Of a stretch of DNA of 35,540 bases, positions 30,123 to 35,540 are shown in pieces. The notes beneath the pieces are model-generated. The model saw nothing but the letters and a program-made list of their open reading frames with translations, did not search any database and had not been told where the DNA came from. A program made the position numbers and the translations under genes. Each line of letters starts with the position of its first letter. The stretch's first letter is position 1. Source of the stretch: Clostridia bacterium (GTDB lineage Bacteria > Bacillota > Clostridia > Oscillospirales > CAG-272); contig JAFUJB010000004.1 of the NCBI GenBank assembly GCA_017473865.1, positions 1-35,540 of the forward strand, written 5' to 3'.

Positions 30123-31502
30123 TTATATCCTGTTCAAAACTATATCTTTGTAATGCCTGCCTCTGATCTCAAAATTTTTAAAACGGTCAAAGCTGGCTGC
30201 TGCAGGAGAAAGCAAAACAATGTCTCCTTTTTCTGCCGACTTATATGCGGTAATTACCGCTTCATCAAAATCGCAGACTTCTTTTACGATGGTTTTTTGC
30301 GTATCAAATTCTTTACATTCATCGAATGCTTTTTTGATTTTGTCGGCACAAGCGCCCGTAAGTACTACGCATTTTGCTTTTTCTGCCATAACGGGTGCTA
30401 AGGGGGAATAGTCAAGGTTTTTGTCGTAACCGCCGCAGATAACCACAAGATTTCTTTCTTTAAATGCACTCAGAGCCGCCATTGTTCTTGTGGGAGTTGA
30501 ATCGATAGAGCCGTTATAGAACCTGATTCCGTTTTTCTCAGTAACGTATTCAAGGCGGTGTTCAACACCCTTGAATGTTGTGGCTACTTTTGTAAATGCA
30601 GTTTTATCAACGAATTCTGACGTAGCCCCTATTGCCGCCATATAGTTTTCTACGTTGTGTATGCCGGGGAGAAGAATATCCTTTGTTTCGAGTGCCTTTT
30701 CGCTATTTACGTAGATAACGCCGTCTTCTTCATAAATATCGCTCTTGTTTTTGCTTGAGAAGAAAGTTACGTTATCTTTAACTTCTTTTGCCATTTCAAG
30801 AGTAATGCTGTTTTCGGCGTTGGTTATAAGCTTAATGTTTTTTCTGTGCCTGTAAATATTTTTCTTAGCGTCAATATATTCCTGATAATCCGTATGATAG
30901 TCAAGGTGATTGGGGGAAATGTTGGTAATTACGGCAATCTCGGGTGAAGATGTCATAGTGTGGAGCTGGAACGAAGAAAGCTCAACTACGGCAAAGTCCT
31001 CTTCCGACATTTTGTCAACGTCGGGGAGAAGGGGCTTGCCTATGTTTCCGCCCAGCCAGACTTTTTTACCGCCCGCTTTAAGTATTTCGGAAATAAGCGT
31101 AGTGGTGGTGGTCTTTCCGTCGCTTCCCGTAACCGCGATTATTTTGCAGGGGCAGAGGTCGAAAAATACCTGCATCTCGCTTGTAAGAACAGCCCCCTTT
31201 TTAATCGCGTCGACAAAGCCTTGCTTGTCATAGCGCAAGCCGGGAGTGCGGAAAATAATCTCGTCGTCTATGTTGTCGAGATATTCTTTACCGCATATAA
31301 GCCTTACACCTTTTTCTTCGAGAGAATATGCAATTTCACCGAGAGCTTGTTTTTCTTTCATATCGCGCGCAGTAACGCTTGAGCCCGCGGAAAGAAGAAA
31401 ATCAATAAGCGGAAGGTTGGATACACCGATTCCGCAAACGGAAATTCGTTTGCCCTTTATGCTGTCTTTATAGTTTTGAATTTTGTCAGTAATAACAATC
31501 AC
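30123..31502 (-). CDS. murD: UDP-N-acetylmuramoylalanine--D-glutamate ligase (MurD)
   Basis: A 459-residue cytosolic ligase that adds D-glutamate to UDP-MurNAc-L-Ala in peptidoglycan synthesis. The N-terminal Rossmann part opens RISVCGIGVSNLPLIDFL. The ATP-binding loop is AVTGSDGKTTTTTLISEIL near residue 122, followed by WLGGNIGKPLL. VITNISPNHLDYHTDYQEYIDAKKNIY carries the conserved His and Lys. FKGVEHRLEYV with YNGSIDSTPT lies at the central/C-terminal junction; the usual NDSKATN motif reads NGSIDST here. The GTG at 31502 is the only standard start, but its AAGG site abuts it, an unusual spacing. It is the first gene of the long minus-strand series, from the promoter at 31543-31571. Confidence 0.93.
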   Translation of the reverse strand: MIVITDKIQNYKDSIKGKRISVCGIGVSNLPLIDFLLSAGSSVTARDMKEKQALGEIAYSLEEKGVRLICGKEYLDNIDDEIIFRTPGLRYDKQGFVDAIKKGAVLTSEMQVFFDLCPCKIIAVTGSDGKTTTTTLISEILKAGGKKVWLGGNIGKPLLPDVDKMSEEDFAVVELSSFQLHTMTSSPEIAVITNISPNHLDYHTDYQEYIDAKKNIYRHRKNIKLITNAENSITLEMAKEVKDNVTFFSSKNKSDIYEEDGVIYVNSEKALETKDILLPGIHNVENYMAAIGATSEFVDKTAFTKVATTFKGVEHRLEYVTEKNGIRFYNGSIDSTPTRTMAALSAFKERNLVVICGGYDKNLDYSPLAPVMAEKAKCVVLTGACADKIKKAFDECKEFDTQKTIVKEVCDFDEAVITAYKSAEKGDIVLLSPAAASFDRFKNFEIRGRHYKDIVLNRI

Positions 31503-31542
31503 CCTTACAAAAATATTCGGCCGGAAAATGTAAATCTATTAT

Positions 31543-31571
31543 ATTATATATAAATCTTTCCAATATATCAA
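31543..31571 (-). promoter_or_regulatory. Sigma-A promoter of the murD operon
   Basis: On the minus strand TTGATA (31566-31571) and TATAAT (31543-31548) have 17-base spacing. A second TATAAT overlaps at 31538-31543. Confidence 0.75.
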
Positions 31572-31574
31572 CCG

Positions 31575-31613
31575 ATTTCACAAAAAATTCACTTGATTTC
31601 ACAATATTTTCAC
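31575..31613 (-). promoter_or_regulatory. Four helically phased GTGAA boxes upstream of the murD promoter
   Basis: Reading the minus strand, GTGAA occurs at 31609-31613, 31598-31602, 31588-31592 and 31577-31581. The spacings are 11, 10 and 11 bases, so all lie on the same face of the helix, ending five bases before the -35 box. They alternate with A/T tracts. They could be activator sites or a UP-like element. Confidence 0.5.
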
Positions 31614-31693
31614 CTAAACAGCGTATTTGAAAGCATAGAAAATGAGGTGATTTGTCGAAAATAAACAAGTTGTCGTTTTTTGGTTAAATTTAC

Positions 31694-31722
31694 TTGCAAG
31701 ACTGAAAAAAGTGTGTTATAAT
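31694..31722 (+). promoter_or_regulatory. Sigma-A promoter of the purM gene series
   Basis: TTGCAA (31694-31699) and TATAAT (31717-31722) have 17-base spacing, divergent from the murD promoter. The leader would be about 58 bases. Confidence 0.72.
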
Positions 31723-31746
31723 TAAATATCTATATAGTAAATTAGG

Positions 31747-31767
31747 GCTGTACTGTTCAGGTACAGC
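31747..31767 (+). promoter_or_regulatory. Leader hairpin before purM
   Basis: GCTGTAC and GTACAGC form a seven-bp perfect stem with a seven-base loop (TGTTCAG), 19 bases before the ATG. It could shape translation initiation. It does not match a purine or other riboswitch that I know, and is too small for one. Confidence 0.45.
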
Positions 31768-31786
31768 GGAAAGCGAGAAAAAATAT

Positions 31787-32953
31787 ATGAGCGAAGCTTA
31801 TTTGTCGAGAGGCGTTTCCGCCGAAAAAACAGACGTTCACAACGCGGTAAAAACATTGGATAAGGGCGTTTTCAAGGGTGCGTTCTGCACACTTATGCCT
31901 GACCCCACTGGTAACGAAGAATACTGCTCTGCAATGCACGCAGACGGCGCGGGAACAAAATCCTCTCTTGCATACATAAAATTTAAGGAAACGGGCGACT
32001 ACACAGCATTTTCCGATATCGCTCAGGACTCGATGGTAATGAACCTCGACGACCTTCTTTGTGTCGGCGCGACAGAGGGATTTATTATGTCGAATACGAT
32101 AGGCAGAAATGCTCACCGTGTTGACGGAAAGGCTATCGCAAACGTTATCAAGGGTTATTCTGCATTCGTTGAAAAAATGCGTAAGTACGGTGTTGATATT
32201 ACGATGTGCGGCGGTGAGACCGCTGACGTCGGCGACCTCGTTCAGACACTTATCGTCGATTCGACTTTCTTCGTAAGAATGAGAAGAGACCACGTAATCA
32301 ACTGCGATAATATTAAAGCAGGCGACGTTATCGTCGGTTTTGCATCGTCGGGACAGGCTGTATATGAGGATAAGTACAATGCAGGTATGGGTTCAAACGG
32401 ACTTACTGCGGCAAGACACCTTCTTCTTTCCCATGAATATGCTTCAAAATATCCCGAAACTTTCTCCAACACGATTCCCGATGCACAGGTTTACTGTGGA
32501 AATTATAAGTTCACCGATATTCTTCCCGGTACGAACGTAACTGTAGGCGATGCTATCCTTTCGCCCACAAGAACTTACGCTCCTATCGTAAAAGAAATTC
32601 TCGAAGCGAAGAGAGAAGCCGTACACGGTATGGTTCACTGCACGGGCGGAGGTCAGGTTAAGTGCAAGAACTTCGGCATCGGACTTCACTACATCAAGGA
32701 TAACCTTTTTGACGTTCCTCCGCTTTTCAAGGCAATAGGCGAAAACTCCGACGTAGGTACGGCAGAAATGTACAGAATCTTCAATATGGGTCATAGACTC
32801 GAAGTGTTCTGCTCGCCCGAAGACGCTGACTTTATGATTAAAACCGCTGAAAAATACGGTGTTGAAGCAAAGGTAGTCGGTAGAGTAGAAGCGAGCGACA
32901 CGGGCGTAAACAAGGTTACAATCAAACACAACGGCGAAGAATTCAACTATTAA
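31787..32953 (+). CDS. purM: Phosphoribosylformylglycinamidine cyclo-ligase (PurM), long form
   Basis: A 388-residue AIR synthase catalysing the fifth step of purine synthesis (FGAM plus ATP to AIR). The PurM-fold motifs are seen: RGVSAEKTDVHNAV at the N-terminus, HADGAGTKSSLAY near residue 47, DIAQDSMVMNLDDLLCVGA near 78, CGGETADVGDL near 144, GFASSGQAVYEDKYNAGMGSNGLTAARH near 184, and HGMVHCTGGGQVK near 284. The protein is about 40 residues longer than the common 345-residue bacterial PurM and has the sequence style I associate with the Bacteroidota-type enzyme. No other pur gene is nearby. It starts its own plus-strand unit. Confidence 0.88.
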   Translation: MSEAYLSRGVSAEKTDVHNAVKTLDKGVFKGAFCTLMPDPTGNEEYCSAMHADGAGTKSSLAYIKFKETGDYTAFSDIAQDSMVMNLDDLLCVGATEGFIMSNTIGRNAHRVDGKAIANVIKGYSAFVEKMRKYGVDITMCGGETADVGDLVQTLIVDSTFFVRMRRDHVINCDNIKAGDVIVGFASSGQAVYEDKYNAGMGSNGLTAARHLLLSHEYASKYPETFSNTIPDAQVYCGNYKFTDILPGTNVTVGDAILSPTRTYAPIVKEILEAKREAVHGMVHCTGGGQVKCKNFGIGLHYIKDNLFDVPPLFKAIGENSDVGTAEMYRIFNMGHRLEVFCSPEDADFMIKTAEKYGVEAKVVGRVEASDTGVNKVTIKHNGEEFNY

Positions 32954-32980
32954 AATAAACCGATAAAAGAGGGTGCAAAA

Positions 32981-33916
32981 ATGCGCAAAAGAATATTGAC
33001 AGTCGGCAGAGCCGATATGAATATGATATTGAATACAAGCGCTATTCCTGCGGCAAACGGCGTGGTCGAGGGACTTAACTATTCGTATGCCCCGGGAGGC
33101 GGCGGAAGCGTTGCGGCAGTCTCTTTTGCGAAATTGTCTGCGGACTCCGTTTTTTGCGCGCGCGTAGGCGATGACGAAAACGGCATAAGACTCATAAAAT
33201 ATTATAACGACTGCGGTGTAGATACAAGATACATAACGAGGGACAGCGAGGTCGATACCGGTTTTAGTGCGCTTATTAACGAAGCGGGAATTTCCACAAG
33301 AACCATTAACTATCCCGGAGCCAACAAAAAGTTTGGCAGAGAGGATCTTGAAAACGGATTTATGAGCTATCCCGACGCGTTGTTTTTGCAGTTTGAGTTA
33401 CCCGACAGAGAATGTGTTGCGGCAACAAGACTTGCCAAAAGACAGGAGATACCCGTTTTTATTGACGCTGGTCCCAGAAAATTTGAATTACCCCTTGAAC
33501 TGCTTGAAAACGTTGAGATATTCTCGCCCAACGAAGAAGAAGCATATCATTATACGGGGGTATATCCGAGCGATCCCGAAAAATGTCTGAAAGTATGTAT
33601 GGCTCTTTGCACAAAAATTAATGCAAAATATATCGTACTTAAGCTCGGCAGAAGGGGCAGCTTTATCTATGACGGAAAGTACTATCACGTCGTACCGGCT
33701 TACGATATTACGTTTGTCGACGGCTCGGCGGCAGGCGACGTTTTTTCCGCGGCTCTTACGACTGAATATCTCAGACACGGAGATATAAAGGCGGCTTGTG
33801 AATTTGCAAATCTGGCAGGTGCTATTGCAGTATCGAGAGAGGGCTCTTACAATGCCGTTCCCACTCGCAAGGACGTAGAAAAATATGCCGAACATATAGG
33901 TATAAAATTGAGTTAA
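32981..33916 (+). CDS. PfkB-family carbohydrate kinase (ribokinase-like)
   Basis: A 311-residue sugar or nucleoside kinase. The N-terminal substrate-binding motif is YAPGGGGSVAAVSFAKL near residue 37, with GDDENGIRLIKYYNDCGVDTRYI following. The C-terminal PfkB signature is VDGSAAGDVFSAALTTEYL near residue 246; it keeps the AAGD anion hole and catalytic Asp, though the usual DTTGAGD reads DGSAAGD. The sugar cannot be named; ribokinase is the closest general description. AGAGGGTG precedes the ATG, and the gene follows purM by 27 bases. The hairpin at 33927-33952 lies just after it. Confidence 0.85.
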   Translation: MRKRILTVGRADMNMILNTSAIPAANGVVEGLNYSYAPGGGGSVAAVSFAKLSADSVFCARVGDDENGIRLIKYYNDCGVDTRYITRDSEVDTGFSALINEAGISTRTINYPGANKKFGREDLENGFMSYPDALFLQFELPDRECVAATRLAKRQEIPVFIDAGPRKFELPLELLENVEIFSPNEEEAYHYTGVYPSDPEKCLKVCMALCTKINAKYIVLKLGRRGSFIYDGKYYHVVPAYDITFVDGSAAGDVFSAALTTEYLRHGDIKAACEFANLAGAIAVSREGSYNAVPTRKDVEKYAEHIGIKLS

Positions 33917-33926
33917 AAACAGAAAA

Positions 33927-33952
33927 TGGGCGGCATCGTATTGTGCCGCCCA
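33927..33952 (+). terminator. GC-rich hairpin between kinase and hydrolase genes
   Basis: TGGGCGGCA and TGCCGCCCA form a nine-bp stem with an eight-base loop, 11 bases after the kinase stop. No T run follows, so it may act as a partial terminator or an RNA-stabilising hairpin within the series. Confidence 0.5.
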
Positions 33953-33982
33953 TAATTATCAAAAAGGAGAATTGTCAGGCAG

Positions 33983-34939
33983 ATGGCTTATACCAAAGAA
34001 CAAAAAACGTTCCTTTCCGAAGACAAGGAAACGGAAATAGTATATTATGTGTATACACCCGACAGAACGCCAAAAGCGGTGTTTCAGATAATTCACGGTA
34101 TGTGCGAATATTTCGAGAGATACGAGCATTTTGCCGAATATCTGTGCGACAACGGTATCGTTGTTTGCGGATTTGATATGCGCGGACACGGCAGAAGTGC
34201 AAAAACAAAAGACGACCTTGGCTTTTTCGGCGCGAAAAAGGGGTATACTTATTTCAGCAAAGATACCGAAAGTCTGAGACTTATTATGCGCGAGAAATAT
34301 AGGAGATTACCCTATATTATGTTTGGACACAGTATGGGAAGTCTTGTGTTGCGAGACTATATAGTAGACCACGGAACAGATATCGACGGTGCAATAATTG
34401 CGGGTACGGTAGGCGGTAAATATCCCGTAAAGCAGGGGATCGCCTTGAGTGAATTTACGTCGAGATTCAAGGGCGGAAGATCGCGTGTCGAGTCGCTGAA
34501 AGAGGCGATAATGAAGGTGTTTGATATGGACACAGACGAAAAAACACCGATGGCTTGGGTGTCGCGCGATACCAACGTCGGCATTGAAACCCACGATGAT
34601 GAAATGTGTCGGTTTACCTTTACGTCAAGAGGATTCAACGACCTGTTGAAGCTCTATGACAACGTGTCGTATCCCGAGTGGGCGTATGACGTTCCCAAAA
34701 GCTTGCCTATCTTGCTTATAAGCGGTACGGAAGACCCTATAGGCAACAAAGGAAAGGGCGTAACCGAGGTTTACGAAAGCCTTGTTGATGCGGAAATAAA
34801 TAACCTTACTTTCAAGCTTTATGAGGGCGCAAGACACGAGCTTATAAACGAGACAAACAAAGAAGAGGTATTTGAAGACATACACAACTGGTGCAACGGC
34901 GTGATTGAAGGTGTTGTCGAGTGTATGCGATATAACTGA
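33983..34939 (+). CDS. Alpha/beta-hydrolase, monoacylglycerol-lipase/S33-like
   Basis: A 318-residue cytosolic hydrolase of the lysophospholipase/monoglyceride lipase group (Hydrolase_4). It has FQIIHGMCEYFERYEHFAEYL near residue 34, FDMRGHGRS near 64, and the nucleophile elbow FGHSMGSLV with Ser117. Acid and base are probably Asp in ISGTEDPIGNKGKGV and His in YEGARHELINE. It probably cleaves esters of glycerol or lysophospholipids. AAGGAG lies 13 bases before the ATG, a long spacing. It follows the kinase gene after the hairpin and is 15 bases before ruvX. Confidence 0.86.
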   Translation: MAYTKEQKTFLSEDKETEIVYYVYTPDRTPKAVFQIIHGMCEYFERYEHFAEYLCDNGIVVCGFDMRGHGRSAKTKDDLGFFGAKKGYTYFSKDTESLRLIMREKYRRLPYIMFGHSMGSLVLRDYIVDHGTDIDGAIIAGTVGGKYPVKQGIALSEFTSRFKGGRSRVESLKEAIMKVFDMDTDEKTPMAWVSRDTNVGIETHDDEMCRFTFTSRGFNDLLKLYDNVSYPEWAYDVPKSLPILLISGTEDPIGNKGKGVTEVYESLVDAEINNLTFKLYEGARHELINETNKEEVFEDIHNWCNGVIEGVVECMRYN

Positions 34940-34954
34940 AATACGGAGAAAAAT

Positions 34955-35380
34955 ATGGCTAAAAAAATTCTTGGAATTGACTATGGCGAAGCGAGAACAG
35001 GACTTGCGGTAAGCGATGCCTTGGGGTTTCTTGCAAGCGGAATAGGCAATATTGAAGAAAGAGACATAAACAGACTTATAAACAAAATTGCCGAAAAGGC
35101 AAATGAGCTTTCAATCGAGCTTATCGTTCTCGGAAACCCTGTGAATATGAACGGTACTCTGGGGCCAAAGGCAGAAAAAGTAGCTAAATTGGCTGAAAGA
35201 CTGAGGGTTAAGACGGGATTGCCCGTAGTGCTTTTTGACGAAAGATGTACCACAATGGCGGCACACCAGTTTCTGAATGAAACGAATACCCGCGGCAAAA
35301 AAAGAAAGGGCGTCGTCGACACCCTTTCAGCACAAATAATTCTGCAGAATTATATGGACAGTAATAGGAGTTTTGATTAG
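34955..35380 (+). CDS. ruvX: Holliday-junction resolvase-like RuvX/YqgF
   Basis: A 141-residue RNase H-fold protein involved in 16S rRNA 5'-end processing and proposed to resolve Holliday junctions. The RNase H-like acidic residues are in KILGIDYGEARTGLAVSD (Asp9), the ELIVLGNPVNMNGTLGPKAEKV segment is the YqgF signature, and LFDERCTTMAA and VVDTLSAQIILQNY complete the set. GGAG precedes the ATG by seven bases. It is the last gene before the repeat-rich right end of the window. The family is certain; its in vivo role is debated. Confidence 0.95.
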   Translation: MAKKILGIDYGEARTGLAVSDALGFLASGIGNIEERDINRLINKIAEKANELSIELIVLGNPVNMNGTLGPKAEKVAKLAERLRVKTGLPVVLFDERCTTMAAHQFLNETNTRGKKRKGVVDTLSAQIILQNYMDSNRSFD

Positions 35381-35427
35381 TTCACTGAAAAGGGGCTAAA
35401 ATCAATTACCAATTTTGTCAGAAAGCC

Positions 35428-35453
35428 ATACTTTCTTTGTGCAAAGAAAGTAT
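35428..35453. repeat. Perfect palindrome downstream of ruvX
   Basis: ATACTTTCTTTG (35428-35439) and CAAAGAAAGTAT (35442-35453) are exact complements separated by two bases. It lies 48 bases past the ruvX stop and has no T run. Confidence 0.6.
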
Positions 35454-35466
35454 TACAAAGAAGGCA

Positions 35467-35502
35467 TTTAGGGGCAGGGGTTTCGATTCCCCCGCCCCTA
35501 AA
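35467..35502. repeat. GC-rich hairpin at the window end
   Basis: TTTAGGGGC (35467-35475) pairs with GCCCCTAAA (35494-35502), with an inner GGGG/CCCC stem after a bulge. Its loop TTTCGATT gives it the look of a tRNA T-arm, but no tRNA surrounds it. A further inverted repeat, AGGGGG/CCCCCT, lies at 35526-35539. It looks like a dispersed intergenic palindrome. Confidence 0.55.
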
Positions 35503-35540
35503 GACCCCTACCCCTAAAACGACCGAGGGGGTTCCCCCTA

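Noticed and set aside
35476-35494. GGGGTTTCGATTCCCC, resembling a tRNA T-arm
   Set aside because: The loop is eight bases and neither an acceptor stem nor the remaining arms are present; it is part of a longer palindrome.

Overview
The window looks like chromosomal DNA of an anaerobic, endospore-forming Clostridia (Bacillota), probably of the Ruminococcaceae/Oscillospiraceae type. Three things support this: a cotJABC spore-coat operon, a Csp protease plus SleC-type germination cluster (used by Clostridia for cortex lysis), and strong AGGAGG-type ribosome binding sites with clear sigma-A promoters. No rRNA, tRNA or CRISPR array was found. Genus assignment is inference only.

Layout. (1) 1-441: 5' part of a solute-binding lipoprotein gene with its own promoter. 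(2) About 946-7135: a possible decayed genomic island at the 3' end of the tmRNA gene. A 14-bp copy of the tmRNA 3' end recurs 6.2 kb away in the same orientation. Between the copies lie a five-gene membrane operon (small membrane protein, two bacterial-PH proteins, an ABC ATPase and permease), an HTH-regulator fragment, a lone Cys-phosphatase gene and several palindromic elements. (3) 7125-8985: ssrA (tmRNA), an esterase and smpB, i.e. the trans-translation pair. (4) 9150-11666: an E2/chloramphenicol-acetyltransferase-fold protein lacking the catalytic His, then a bacterial tyrosine kinase and its PHP-type phosphatase (CpsD/CpsB). (5) 11753-15910: an Mrp-type Fe-S carrier ATPase and, divergently, a 1,050-residue protein with an N-terminal TIR domain and about 33 MORN repeats. 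(6) 15969-22268: cotJABC, two subtilisin-like Csp proteases with intact triads, and a divergent SleC-like cortex lytic enzyme, plus a candidate small transcript. (7) 22332-31502: eight minus-strand genes running from murD through a PLP lyase, a lipoprotein and a cysteine desulfurase to a Gld-like ABC transporter with GldG and DUF4340 auxiliary proteins. (8) 31787-35380: a plus-strand series of a long-form PurM, a PfkB sugar kinase, a monoacylglycerol-lipase-like hydrolase and RuvX/YqgF. The window ends in palindromic intergenic repeats.

How the genes fit together. tmRNA and SmpB form the ribosome-rescue system. The Csp proteases would activate the SleC-like zymogen to degrade spore cortex during germination, and CotJ proteins form part of the coat. 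CpsD and CpsB are opposing tyrosine kinase and phosphatase. The most unusual item is the TIR-MORN fusion: a probable NAD-processing or signalling domain attached to a very long repeat rod, expressed from its own near-consensus promoter as a single-gene unit. All functions are inferred from motifs and family knowledge; no database search was run.
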